64,000 nt of DNA from Kappaphycus alvarezii (Eukaryota; Rhodophyta; Florideophyceae; Gigartinales; Solieriaceae): NCBI GenBank assembly GCA_002205965.3, contig NADL03000743.1, positions 310,001 to 374,000 of the forward strand, given 5' to 3'. Every line of letters begins with the position of its first letter. Positions within the stretch are counted from its first letter, which is position 1. A program made the translations under genes and the position numbers. Shown in pieces: positions 26,513 through 37,307 of the stretch. Below the pieces are notes generated by a model that was given only the letters and a program-made list of their open reading frames with translations, had not been told where the DNA came from and did not search any database.

Positions 26513-26537
26513 TCCAATCTAAATACAGTGTTTGGTG
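26513..26537 (-). repeat. right terminal inverted repeat of the pogo-like element
   Basis: Ends CAGTGTTTGGTG, followed directly by TA at 26,538-26,539. Inverted match of the left terminus at 24,424-24,448. Confidence 0.93.
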
Positions 26538-26659
26538 TACAGGTACGCTAAAAGGACAATGAAGTTTAATGCATTCAGTACATACTACTGAATCTGCAGG
26601 AGACAGTACACCGTCCTACTACTATACTACTGCAGTAAAGTACAGTAGTACTGTACTGT

Positions 26660-26748
26660 ACATACCAAGGGGCACACAGCAGTTGTAAGAGTCCTTGGGC
26701 GAGAGATGTTCAAGGCAGCTTGAGTTGGCGTCCAATACGAGGTCAAAT
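26660..26748 (+). pseudogene. retroelement C-terminal domain, copy 3, left piece
   Basis: A short plus-strand piece reading REMFKAA, a stop, then VGVQYEVK up to the left LTR of element H. It matches the RxxF...YEVENLLPG lead-in seen in copy 1. The frame continues at 33,655 on the other side of H: joined across the insertion, the codons run on as YEV, LLPGLNTRPADILV. Confidence 0.75.
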
Positions 26749-27146
26749 TGTTGTTTCGCCCGTGGTTGAGCGGGACGAGAGCCCAACGTCGGCCAATTCG
26801 TTTGTGCTGTACTACGCACAGTCAGGGGGAGGCACACTGCGAGTAATGTGTCTGCGGGTTAGTTTTAGTTGTTGCTGTTTGTTGATGATGATGTTGTTGG
26901 TGATGGTGTGCGGGATGCAACACCGTCACTCTCTTTATACTGTAGATTCCCCTGCCTGAGGTGCCCAGATCAGGAGTATACTGTAGACTAGCTGACAGAA
27001 TGCAGTACAGTTGTATAGCCTAACTGACAGTATAGAGCCCAGTAAAACAATCAAAAATATATCAATTCGAGTCGTCGTACGAAATAAATTGGAACTTCTG
27101 TCGGTTGACATTGTCTGCTTGATGAAATCATCTTCTAATTCTAACG
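26749..27146 (-). repeat. element H 3' LTR
   Basis: Direct repeat of 33,256-33,654, similar over its full length with scattered substitutions and small indels. On the minus strand it ends GGCGAAACAACA. Its internal boundary is uncertain by about two bases. Confidence 0.9.
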
Positions 27147-27181
27147 TTCCCACCTTTTCTGTTCGTTTGAGTCAAACGAAT

Positions 27182-28680
27182 TCAACTTCTTCTATCAATC
27201 CATTGCTCAATTGGATGACTAATAGGAACATCTTCAATAATGCTATGTAGAATAGAGTTACTTTTGAACTTAATCAATGCATCAGCGGGATTGAATTCAG
27301 AGCGGATAAATTCGATGTTCTGAAGTTCCTTCGATTTGTCAGAATTCCTTACGGTGGCAATAACTATCATGAGAAGCTTCTCCGCAGTGGTAGTAGCCCT
27401 TGTCATAACTTCAAAAAGAGACAAGCTATCTGTAAACATGGAAATCGGTACAGGTCGTAATAGCATTTTTTGTAAGTCGTGTTTCAGGGCGTAAGACATG
27501 TCGAAGGCATCAGCCAATGACATAACTTCACTGCCAAGTACAGCACTCATGACAAGTTTCGATTTGTGAAATGACCGGTAAAGCGGTTGACACCTGGCAG
27601 TTTTATCTGCCAAGAACGTAATGTATCCAAACTGTGATGATCCGTCGACGTTTTTCGCAAATGATGCATCGGAGTATATACGCAAGTAAAGTGATTTCAA
27701 ATCAAGCCTTGGAAACTTAAATCACATAGAGGTGTCATTTCTGATGACATTTAAGGCGAGATTGATCCTTTTGATATGCTTCTGCGGATCTCTTTTGAGT
27801 ACATCTTCAGTGAGTTGAGCGGCTTGAGCGACCCGAAATGAGATGTCAGGCCTCGTGTACGATACGCAAGCCAGTTTAGCCTTCTATGATCTATACGAAC
27901 TAAAAGGGGCATCAGTGGGAAGTAATTTGAGCCTCTGTTGGAGTTAGATTGATGCACTTCGAAGCCAAAGTGTTTTCTTGCTTTCTTTCGGCGCTCCAGA
28001 GAACTGGATATTATCGTACTCCATACAATTGCACTTGAAACGATTTTCAGTTTTCCTTGAAAACTTTTCAAAGTGCTCATTTCCAGCTTGAAGCAAATTG
28101 TCTACATAGGTCACACAAAGGCCAGAAAGCTTCTTACCAATTACCTTAAACAAGAATGATCTGTCGCTAGTTGTAGATTCTATTCCAAGATCGGATCTCA
28201 AATGTTCGTAAATTATTTTCCCCAGTAATTACCACCATCAGGGGGTCCTTTAAAGCTAAAGCATTGCATCGGGAACAAGCTCAAACTCCTTTGTCGGTTT
28301 TACATGGATATCTCTGGGGAGTTTCTCGGCGCTTTGCAGATAAGCTTGTGTTACATCCGTTGAGAAGAGCTTGAAGCCGAAAATAGATGCAAGTCTAACT
28401 AGTATTCTGATCGATTGTTGACGAGCAGTGCTGGTGTCATGGACAAGAAATTATTCCATTTTATCCCTATGCCCTTGTACGACGAATCTAGGTTTCCACA
28501 CTTCACGATTTGCACCAGAATCATTTATATCCAGTAAAAACCTTCCATCTAGAACAGATGTGTTAGATGGTACTTCATCCTTGCATACTACTTTCCATTT
28601 GCCACGTTCAATCAGTCCCATGATTTCCTTTCGTTTCGCTGGACCGAACTCAGTTGTGCGCGGATTTTTGGGATGAATTA
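27182..28680 (-). pseudogene. element H reverse transcriptase and RNase H
   Basis: RT begins near 28,680 with RGKWKVVCKDEVP, then FVVQGHRDK (about 28,485-28,445) and DVTQAYLQSAEKLPRDI (about 28,362-28,310). The catalytic box reads TYVDN instead of YVDD (about 28,108-28,094). Then come EYDNIQFSG and a PDIS segment (27,840s). RNase H is the best-preserved part: IYSDASFAKN (about 27,675), SEVMSLADAFDMSYALKHDL (about 27,530) and NPADALIKF (about 27,270). Stops and frame changes near 28,210, 27,950 and 27,720 break it. Copia-type domain order and motifs are clear; catalytic function is lost. Confidence 0.87.
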
Positions 28681-28920
28681 TTTCTCTAAGGTGAGTAGAG
28701 CAGAGAAGACTAGGGTTTTTTTCCTAGAACGGAATGGTTTCAACATTGTTCGATAGAATTCAGAGGGAGGATAGAATTCCGAAGGGTCTTCAATTTATTC
28801 CCTAATTTCGCGAAAGTACTGTTTCGCTTGTTGTGTACTGAATCGCTGAATCGGCGAGTTTTCCCTTTGAACATGAACCATTTTTTAATGGAAACCGATA
28901 ACATTATAAGGACCTATCTA

Positions 28921-29660
28921 TTACTTCTCTTTCTCTCTGAAGATGAGGCCTTCGTCACCTGGGTAGTAAACTCTGTCGGAAGCAGAAGGGACATTACTAC
29001 TTAATGGGATTGTAATACGCCTTTCTGCAATAATATTGTTCATTTCCGTCATGGCATCAGGGATAATTTTCATGCATTCATTTTGCTGACGTAGTCTCCT
29101 GCTTAAAATTGGGAACCTAGGTTGGATTCCGAAGAACAGAAATGAGGGGACTAAACCATTTTCTCCAATGTTTTCATTCATAGGTTTGTTAGAAATCTCG
29201 AGTAATAGCTCCATTTTGATATGGGGGTATGTCCGATGTACCTTCTGATAAATACGACGTAGCGGAGCATGAAGTCGTTCCCCTATACTGGGAGGGCTGT
29301 GAACTTCGATACCAGAGATTCTAGGCTTCATAATTTCCACCGGGGAGAGGTAAAGACTGATCCTGCGTCGGTACGAATCTGATTGGGATACCCAGAGTAT
29401 TTTAGACACCAGGCCTCAAGAAAAGCAAGCCAGATTACTTCGACACTCTGATTGTATCCTGAGTTATGATATAGGAAAACAGCTCCAAAAAAATTAGTGG
29501 CGGTGTCGATAACATGAAGAACTGGATGATTGTTGAGAAACATTAGGTCAACAGAAAGTTCTTCCCCGAACACTAATTCGTTTTTATCCTGCACGGATAC
29601 TTTAAAACGAACAGGGGTAGGACCAAGACACTGATATGTGTCGCAATGTCGAGACATTTT
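28921..29660 (-). pseudogene. element H integrase
   Basis: Reads VLHVIDTATNFFGAVFL (about 29,515-29,465), then PNQIRTDAGSVFTSP (second catalytic Asp, about 29,385-29,340). After a frame change come SGIEVHSPPSIGERLHAPLRR (about 29,315-29,255, with the candidate catalytic Glu in GERLH), GENGLVPSFLFFGIQPRFPI (about 29,175-29,110) and a basic tail. The rve-type core of a copia integrase is evident. At least one frame shift, near 29,335, separates the two catalytic blocks. Sequence before 28,921 down to about 28,690 is the spacer to RT and holds no other gene. Confidence 0.82.
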
Positions 29661-29699
29661 TTCGAGAATTTGTTTTGTGTTGTTATCACATTCTATAGG

Positions 29700-30300
29700 G
29701 CGAGCTCTTTTGAGAAGTCTCAGTAACTTTTCAATAGACGGGTGGTGAAATGCCCGGTGAAGTTTTTACAGCTCTCTATGGGTAAAATTGATGATATTGT
29801 GATTCCATAAGAGGTAAGCATGGCCACTTTTGCGAACAATGCGTATTTTCTATTTCAGGATCGGATGGCACAGAGTATTTTCCACATTGTTGAAATATAC
29901 TTGTAACTTGTCAATTGTGTCAATTTCGAATAAGAATGTTATATTTGAATCGACTATATCAATCTGGAGGGATAAACGGGATGTTGGCAGAGGTATCTGA
30001 ATTCCAGTCAAGCCGATAGGGCGCTGAACGTTTTGTCCGAACCTATATAGGTTCCTGCTATTCTTCATTCTGAATTTTGCACCGATGAAACGACAATAAG
30101 AGTGGGATTTTTGAAGACCAATAACTGTTACTTGTGCACCAGAGTCAATGCATGCGCTTTGCCATTCAGTTTCTCTTTTAAGACTTTAGTTTTCATGGAA
30201 ATTAATCGTTTCTTCATCAGTCAGGAAAACAGTAAAAGTCTGTGTCCTTTTTCGATGAAAGCGGATACGTCAACTGAAGTTTGACCTTCTATCGATATTA
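29700..30300 (-). pseudogene. element H aspartic protease region
   Basis: IDSGAQVTVIG at about 30,150-30,115 is the catalytic DSGA of a copia protease. NLYRFGQNVQRPIG, then IQIPLP (about 30,055-29,990), and a second hydrophobic block (TFLFEIDTIDKLQVYFNN) match the rest of the fold. Upstream and downstream frames are broken. It lies between Gag and integrase as expected for copia. Confidence 0.75.
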
Positions 30301-30769
30301 GACGTAGGCCTACTCTTTTGGAGAGCAGTACCGAATAAAAATATTTTCATACGGGAGGGTAATTTGCTGTTCCCTACAGAAAATCGGCACTATCAAGGTC
30401 ATCGAAGCTTTCTGTATCGGGCTCCATTATGTCTTCGTGAAAATTTTGAGCGGTAACCGAGGTTTCTTGCTCATTGAGGGCAGCATTTTCCTCATCTTCA
30501 TCGGAGCATTCTTTTTTTCTCTTTGGTGTTGTTAAACGGATCCTTTATATTTTCGTCGACACTAAACATAGCATCTGCCACTTGTTGACATAGTTCAAAC
30601 AGGATTTGTTTTGAACTGCCAGGATTTCTGTTTAAGGCTTTGTTGACCTTTTTTTATGATAATTAGAGGCATGGGAAAGTCTCGAATAAAATGATTTTTG
30701 TCTCTAAAATTGTTTCAACGACGGATATTTCCTAGCCGGTCAACACTTTTTTTACCAGGGGTGTCTTTA

Positions 30770-31970
30770 TGATATCAATTCAAACGATTGGATCGTTCAT
30801 GACGGCTTAGACGCGAAGCGGGAGCGGATGATCGCGATCCTGGTTTACCAGGCTTACCGTATGTTCTATGGTTGAAGTAAAGAACAGGAATATTCGGAAT
30901 AGTCGGTCTTAATGAAGGCTCTGAAAGACCTGGAGTTTTTGCATGCCGCTGGTTTCCTTCTATTTCTTCCTGATTTATCAGCCAACTGGAATCCAGAGAA
31001 GTATAGAGTTGTAGAAAACTCCATTGCGAGTTTGCAGATACGGTATTCGAAACCGATGCTTTAGCCCATGGTGCACCAACCACGGCTTATAAAGGCATTA
31101 GACTTTATCTTCCTCAGATCGGTGCTGTGTGGGACCTTGTGGGGCAAATTTAGTGATTGTCTCTCTTAGTTCTTCTAAGGCCTCGGGCACGGTACAACGC
31201 TTCCATTCGATTATAGATGATAACCTTAAGCTTTGCAAGGTTTTACTAATGTGATTCTGACGTGTAGATCTATTGTACTCTTCCCTCATTGTAGACACCG
31301 CTGCTCCAAACGTTTCACAGCGCCCGGAGATATGCTTACGAGAAAAACTTTTCGCTTCACCGTCAAAAACGTTATGGAAGTATTGTAACTTCTTTTCACT
31401 AGGAAGTTCGTAATCCGCGGCGACATCGAGGTAGTTGGGTATGTATTCGGTGATATCCTCACCAAATTTACCTGCAAATTTTTCCGTGTATTTGAAACGA
31501 GTTGCAATGTTGTGAGCAACTTTCGGATCATCAGCATATCGAGATTTCTCACTATCTTGAGAGAATGAAGGGACTTAATTATGCCATTTTGCACTAGAGA
31601 GTACGCCATATGCTTCGTCCTTATCTTGTTCCGACCGATAAAGCATAGATGGGATTCCCCAGGAAATACGCGAATTTTTTACATTTTGAGTGTACTTCAG
31701 CCCTTGTAGCTGCAAGTAGTCGCGGAGAAGCCTAAAAAGTACCGCAGGGCCAGAAGGAAATTCTGTTATGTAAAAGATTTCCACACAGTGATCTTCGCGA
31801 AGGCCAATTATCGCATCTTCATGCGAAGGATGCGGGTCTACATTTATATAAAGATAAAGAGAAGCTTTAATGTTACAATGCGACGGAGAAATTGGTTTAT
31901 ACGCGTTACGAAATTTCTGGATATACTCCAGAGTGACCATCTTGAGGTGCCCCCTGTAAAGGTTCCGGGT
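30770..31970 (-). pseudogene. element H Gag region
   Basis: Several minus-strand blocks that together look like a Gag: FDGEAKSF (about 31,365), SGRCETFGAAVSTMREEYN (about 31,320-31,265), TLQSLRLSSIIEW and PEALEELRETITKFAPQG (about 31,185-31,135), then a basic, Arg/Ser-rich end near 30,800-30,850. No zinc knuckle was seen. Assignment rests on position before the protease and on composition, so it is less certain than the Pol domains. Confidence 0.6.
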
Positions 31971-32024
31971 AAAAAAATGTAGTCTTTAGGATATAGAGGG
32001 GGGTTGGAACTATTTAATGAGGTC

Positions 32025-32830
32025 TTAAGTGGATTCGCTCGTTTTTGACGTGCTTCTTGGTGAGGATATGACGATCTGCGTCAGGCTTGATGTGGATGGT
32101 GATATTGCACAACTCGCAGTGGAAACCACTGGGATTTTCGAAGTGGAAACCACTGGGATTTTCGAATTTCTAGACCTTGTAAATGTGTTCCTTACCTTTC
32201 TTGTGGACGTTGAGCTGCAGGTCGGATGAAACTTGCGATCGCACAGGTTGCAGGAGACTTGAAACCATTTAACCATTTTCTTCTTCACTCTACAGGCGTG
32301 GACTACGCGGTAGATACGACGCGAAAGCTCTTCTCCTATAAGCTACAGCTGAAGAGAGCTCGAAGCACTACATCTCGGCGCTACAGGCGTAGCGACAGGG
32401 GTGGGCAGCTTGCGGATTCGAAGAGGTCCATACAACGGAGGAGAAAAGGTAGCAGAAGAAGGTGGTGGGGAGGAGGCGGAGTAGGAGGAGGAGCCGCAGT
32501 ACTAACTTGAATGGAGGTATCTAAGTTTGCTACCGGTGTTGCTGGAGCTGAGGGGTAGTTGTCACCTGACGTCACTGCTAGAGACAAAAGAGTATCTCCT
32601 TGTACTTCGTCCGCGGCGCTCACCGCCTCCTGATCGATAAGAGCAGGTTACGAGTCCCGTTCTTCGTTAGAGTCAAGCTCTGAGCCGAAGACTTCTTCCA
32701 AATAGTCACGTAGCTCACGAAGCGTAGACGATAGGAACCCATTAGTCAGTTTTTTAGATACGTTTTGTTTACCTGCAACAAAGATATAGGTTTAGTTACT
32801 AGTTATAAGATACTCTGCAGTGATACCTAC
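32025..32830 (-). pseudogene. element H leader ORF with U1/matrin-type zinc fingers
   Basis: A separate minus-strand ORF between the 5' LTR and Gag. Its N-terminal part is low-complexity (Pro-rich run near 32,460; LRELRDYLEEVFGSELDSNEE at about 32,730-32,670). It then encodes two C2H2 fingers. Finger one starts CNLCDRKFH (about 32,262) and after a frame change ends HKKGKEH. Finger two is CELCNITIHIKPDADRH then ILTKKH (about 32,120-32,050), spacing C-x2-C-x12-H-x5-H. A 24-bp in-frame duplication (32,119-32,166) lies between them. The finger type is that of U1-C/matrin nucleic-acid-binding proteins. Frame shifts show decay. It parallels the intact ORF in element B. Confidence 0.6.
32119..32166. 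repeat. 24-bp tandem duplication in the element H leader ORF
   Basis: The unit gtggaaaccactgggatttt plus cgaa occurs twice head to tail. It is in frame, duplicating eight residues between the two zinc fingers. Confidence 0.9.
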
Positions 32831-33255
32831 AAAATATAGGTGACCAAAGCAAGCTGGAGCTTAAAACAAAGAGGCAAAAACGAGTAAAGCAATGCAGCAA
32901 ACGTTCCCCAACTGAGTAGCGAAAGCCGAACCTCCAAGAAAATCAGTGAGCCCAAACACAACCAAGACCAGTCAAACAGGCACGAAGCAATAGCAGGACA
33001 GCCACAGAACCAGGCGAATAGTACGGGACAAGATGACGGACCAAGAGGCGGATAGAAAACAACCAAACACCAAGAGCAATAAGAATAGTACGAGGAGACC
33101 AAGAAGACGACCAGACAGAGAGGAAGCAACCAAGATCGACCAAGAACGGCCAAAATCAGAGATTAAAACCCAACCCAAACCAAATCAAATCAGAAAGGAA
33201 ACCAGAGAGGTTAAAATTGCAAAGCGGGGGAGAGGGCGAAATATGAATTCTGGAA

Positions 33256-33654
33256 TGTTGTTTCGCCCCATAGTTGAGCGGAACGAGAGCCGAATGTCGG
33301 CCAATTCGTTTGTGCTGTACTAAGCACAGTCAGGGGAGGCACACTGCGAGCAACGTGTCCGCGGGGTAGTTTTGGTTGTTGCTGTTTTTTGATAATGTTG
33401 TTGCTGGTGATGGTGTGCGGGATGCAACACTATCACTCTCTTTATACTATAAATTTCCCTGCCTGAGGTGCCCAGGTCAGGAGTACACTGTAGACTAGCT
33501 GACAGAATGCAATACGGTTGTACAGCCTAACGGACGGTATAAAGCACAGTAAAATAATGTAAATTATATCAATTCGAGTCGTCGTACGAAATAAATTGGG
33601 AACTTCTGTCGGTTGACATTGTCTGGTTGATGAAATCATCTTCTAATTCTAAAA
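33256..33654 (-). repeat. element H 5' LTR
   Basis: Direct repeat of 26,749-27,146, starting tgttgtttcgccc and ending ttctaattctaa on the plus strand. It is followed by CAAAT (33,655-33,659), matching the pentamer before the left LTR. The stretch just inside it (32,830-33,255) is an A/C/G-rich leader without a gene. Confidence 0.9.
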
Positions 33655-34075
33655 CAAATACCTACTACCTGGACTGAATACGCGACCCGCGGATATTCTA
33701 GTGCACCCACGGTCCGGTGCATCAAAGACCTCGTCCCCTCTCGCGGTGGCCTTCGACACAACCGTATGATCGCCATTACAGGAATGCTATATGTCAATGG
33801 GAGCACGAGCAGCGCGAGCCGTTGCCAACGCAGCAGAGAAGCTGAAGAAGAGGGACCTAGCCCCAAAAGTGGCTGCCATACGTGGCGAGGTCCTGCCCGG
33901 GGGATCAAGGTTAGGATGGGATTTTGGGTCGCTGGCTTTTGACTCGTTAGGATCACCTTCTGAGACAGCTTCGAAGGTCATAGAGAACGGGGCAGCTGTA
34001 GCATCTCGCATTGGCTGTTCAACGGGTGGAGTGAGGACTCTTCTGTATCCGAAACTCAGCTACGCTATTTGATCC
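33655..34075 (+). pseudogene. retroelement C-terminal domain, copy 3, right piece
   Basis: Continues the piece at 26,660-26,748 after the element H insertion. It reads LLPGLNTRPADILVHPRSG (about 33,661-33,717), AFDTTV followed by a stop where copy 1 has DVAVTSP, ANAAEKLKKRDLAPKVAAI (about 33,823-33,880), GWDFGSLAFDSLGSPSE (about 33,916-33,966) and a C-terminal segment to the stop at about 34,072. It is colinear with copy 1 at 22,139-22,760. It is one of the better-preserved copies but still contains a stop and a frame change. Confidence 0.8.
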
Positions 34076-36250
34076 ACATGTGCGGCGTCTGTAATATGTC
34101 GTGACCCGCAAAACGCAGAATTAACTCACCCTATTCAAAAATAATTTTGTCGCGACTTTACTGTGTTGCATATACAAATTAAAGTGATAAAGCGGGAAAT
34201 GTGGGGTGATTTAATATTTGAATATAATAAAATATAAAGATATGGTGGGTTGTGGCAAGTGATAAAGTAATCGACAGTACTATACGGCTAAGACCTAGCC
34301 GGATGTACCTCGACGTCCATTCGCTTCGGGGCACGTGAGAGGATAGCTTGAGCAATAGATGACCATAGAGTGCAACTAAGTGGCTGGTAGATACGGCGGC
34401 GGATAACACGGGGTATCGAACGACATTTGGATGCGATCCGCGGAACAATCTCCTCAATAAATGCTATCGTACAAGGGAAAATGGGCGCCTAATGTTATAT
34501 TCCACGGGTCCACCTTCCTTTGTGACGTGGTATTTCACATGACTTACAGCATTACATGAATCTACTTCATCTACTGTACAGTAGATTTAAACCACCGGTA
34601 ACCTTACAAACAGGGCTACTAGGCACTTTGCTCTCATTACACTTTTTCTTACAGTTCTGAACACAAAGTTTTACCCCATTGGTACACTTGGAGTAGTTAT
34701 GGGCGAGTTGCCTACTGAGATATTATATCACTGCTTTACTAATCAAAGTTGCTCTTCCATCCCATGCCATTGAAACCGATGTACGTCTTACATCTTGTCA
34801 GGGTATGTCGCTCTTGCCGACTTCAATTCTGAGAGCGCTACTTACGATACCTTCAGGACTGTTTCTATTTCAACCACAGTTCTATCTAGAACTGCTCGTG
34901 TGCGCTTAACACCCAACACCAAGGGAATCAAGCACCAGGGGTCGAAGCCTGAAGTTAGAGTGGTGTAATGGATTTGCTGGCCGCGTGTACAGAATGTGGA
35001 CAGGTTGCCAATTTTCGATTGACTAATTGATGAAGTAATCATTAATATTTAATTTAATTTATTTAATTAGCTTAACTATTTACCATTTATTGTGGCTGCA
35101 TTGTCATATTTATGATAGATTTTAGTAGTTACAATTCATGCCTAGGCCAGACTGTCTTTGGGTCACTTTCCGTTACTTTTTCCAAATCCAATTTCAGAGC
35201 TGGCTGAGATTTTGCTTGTATGACAGTCTTTTTTGCAAAGTCTCCAAAATAAACAGGGTTTGCTTTTTGTGCCCTTCGTCTGTACACCTTAACTTTTCCA
35301 TACATTCCTTTTACGTTTTCTACAGACTTTAGGTTTCGGCCTGGACTGTGCAAGCTTGGCATATACCCCCTTTACCCTTATCGCCCCGTATCATCGCGCT
35401 CCAGTGGTGTTTTGTTGTGTGTTTTCGACGACAGTTACGGACTTGGTGCGACGAATACGACTTTCTTTGTTTGCGCTTGTCTTTCTACCGTCTATTATAG
35501 TCTTCTTTTGCTCTATCCTGTAGTCTCGCGGAGTTACGCCCGTGTCGAGCTGACGTCGTTCGGGTCGTCTTTACAGACGCCTGACAAGAGGTTATACTAC
35601 ATATTTTCTAATCTCCTGACCTAGAACAGACAGGTAAGGAAGACTGGTTTTTCTTTCTGTTTTATTTGTTTTGTTTTCTTTGGTTCCAGTGACGCGGACA
35701 ATACTGGACGTCGAAGACTTTCAAGATGCCGTAAACAAGATCTCTGTCTCGGTCGAGAAGACCGACCCCGCCAAGCCCATTCAGGACGCGTTCGGACATA
35801 CAAGTCTTCCGCCGTCAAGTAAAATCGCCGCCACACCAATTTCTGTATCTACAAGTTTACCTGTTATGCCTACGCATGGTTCTACGGCCGTATTTTCCAG
35901 TCCTGAAGGTTTGGGACTTGATGTCAAGAGATGTGAGGCTTGCTACCTCTTGTCGGATTTACGTGAGGGTGTTCAAGTTTCTGTTTCTTTAGAATTTATT
36001 TCGACAAACCAGCACTCTATTCTACCTCCTCTTGAACCAGAGTGAAACGACAGGTCACTCGAATACATCATCTTCCAGTCGTTCCGGTATGTATACACCT
36101 AGACATACTGTATAGCGTGTCAATCTGTGTAAATAGCACACTTGAACAAGTGCACACCTCTATAGCTGTACATGTGTATCCAGGAGCAATCTGAACAAAC
36201 AAAGCACGTGTAGTCACGTTGTGCACGTGTAACCCGGGGGAAAAAATCAT
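34076..36250. other. no recognised gene; one intron-like segment
   Basis: No known family is recognised. A segment with splice-like ends, GTAAGG...TTCCAG, lies at 35,634-35,689 on the plus strand (56 nt, T-rich). A 112-codon open stretch follows it to 36,045 with no named motif. No ATG leads into it in frame, so I do not call a gene. Minus 35,129-35,362 is an ATG-started 77-codon basic ORF, also unrecognised. Dyad words around acgtgtac occur at 36,090-36,235, like those in the LTRs further right. Confidence 0.35.
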
Positions 36251-37307
36251 TAGAGCTAGAACTGCTCAATATCAATTTCCTGCGGTTTCTTGCCAATGCC
36301 GACTGTATCTAACAGTCCGAAGATCGAAATCTACAGAGAATGTCGCGACGTGGGCTCCAAACGACTATCTCCAATACTCCTCAGTGCGAAAATAGGATAC
36401 GATTACTTGTGTTGCTGCTAAAGACTCGCGGACATAGTGATAGCGAATTTCGATGTGTTTCCTACGCTCATGAATTGGTTGGTTTCGCTTTGAGCTGATA
36501 GATCCGGAATTATCAACCATCATTGATAAGAGAATTGATTCTTTTGCATCTATTAGACCGCAAAGACGATTATAAATCAAAGCGGCCTCCTTAGAAGCTG
36601 TATAAAGCGAAATGTACTACTCTTCGCAGGAAGATAAGGCTTTGCACCATTGCTTCTAGGATCGCCATGAAATCGGTCCTCCTGACACTATGGAGACGAA
36701 AATTTCTGTTGACCTTCGAGTTGACCGGCAAACGGCCCAGTCAGAGTCGCTGTATCCATGAATTGTGGGTGAGGAAGAGGGATTGTGGCAAATTACTAGA
36801 TCTCTGGATCCATTGATGTAACGATAGACTCGCTTGAATGCTATCCAATTGCTGACGAGAGGCATTTACCAGTGTTGTGAGGGTTTTGGCAACAGCAAAG
36901 GCAATGCCTGGACAAGTGCTGATCATCAAAGCACATGAAACTACCTATTGCAGATCTATAAGGAACATTTGGCGGGAATTATTATTCCTTGGAGTTTTCA
37001 TTAAGTGGGTATGTTGATACCATAGGGGTACTAACAGGTTTCGATTCATACATTTGGAATTTGTCCAGGATTTTCTCCATATGGGCATTTTGCGAAGATG
37101 AATTGTACGTTCTGCCCGACTACGGATTAATTGGATGCCGAGAAACTCCTTCACTTCTCCCAAGTCCTTTATCTTGAAAACACTTTTTCAATTCTGTCTT
37201 CATCTCGTCAAGCTTGACTAGGTTGTTTCCGGCAATCAGCAAATAGTCGACGTATAAAACTATGACTCATACCAAGGATTCATGGCGCTATACGTATAGA
37301 TAAGATT
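36250..37307 (-). pseudogene. Ty1/copia pol remnant (RT C-terminus and RNase H)
   Basis: Reads from right to left: ESYLYV, then VLYVDYLLIAGNNLVKLDEMK (catalytic YVDD changed to YVDY, about 37,260-37,190), GEVKEFLGIQLIRSRAER (about 37,163-37,105), GYSDSDWAVCRSTRRSTE (about 36,760-36,700) and RRKHIEIRYHYVRESL (about 36,470-36,420). Many stops. It is closest in style to the remnant at the left window edge, so an older copia lineage. Its upstream part is cut at about 37,307 by LTR fragment G. Confidence 0.85.

Larger units (their letters stand above)
24424..26537 (-). mobile_element. pogo/Tigger-like DNA transposon with TIRs and TA duplication
   Basis: A 2,114-bp element bounded by 25-bp inverted repeats that match at 23 of 25 positions. 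Both start CACCAAACACTG and share TTAGATTGGA. Each end is flanked by TA (24,422-24,423 and 26,538-26,539), the target duplication expected for the Tc1/mariner-pogo superfamily. The interior encodes one minus-strand transposase, broken by a few lesions. Subterminal palindromes lie inside the left end. The whole cut-and-paste unit is therefore preserved in structure though not in coding function. Confidence 0.92.
26749..33654 (-). mobile_element. Ty1/copia element H, LTR to LTR
   Basis: About 6.9 kb. Direct repeats of about 398 bp bound it (26,749-27,146 and 33,256-33,654), and CAAAT flanks both sides (26,744-26,748 and 33,655-33,659). The internal coding strand is minus, in the copia order: zinc-finger ORF, Gag, protease, integrase, RT, RNase H. 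The clade differs from elements B, D and E: its RT has a FVVQGHRDK box and a divergent integrase with GENGLVPS. All ORFs are broken. The initiator-tRNA primer-binding site found in B, D and E is not present next to its 5' LTR. Confidence 0.9.

Noticed and set aside
33033..33323. Basic 96-codon plus-strand ORF
   Set aside because: It spans the A-rich leader of element H and runs into its LTR on the antisense strand; composition explains it.
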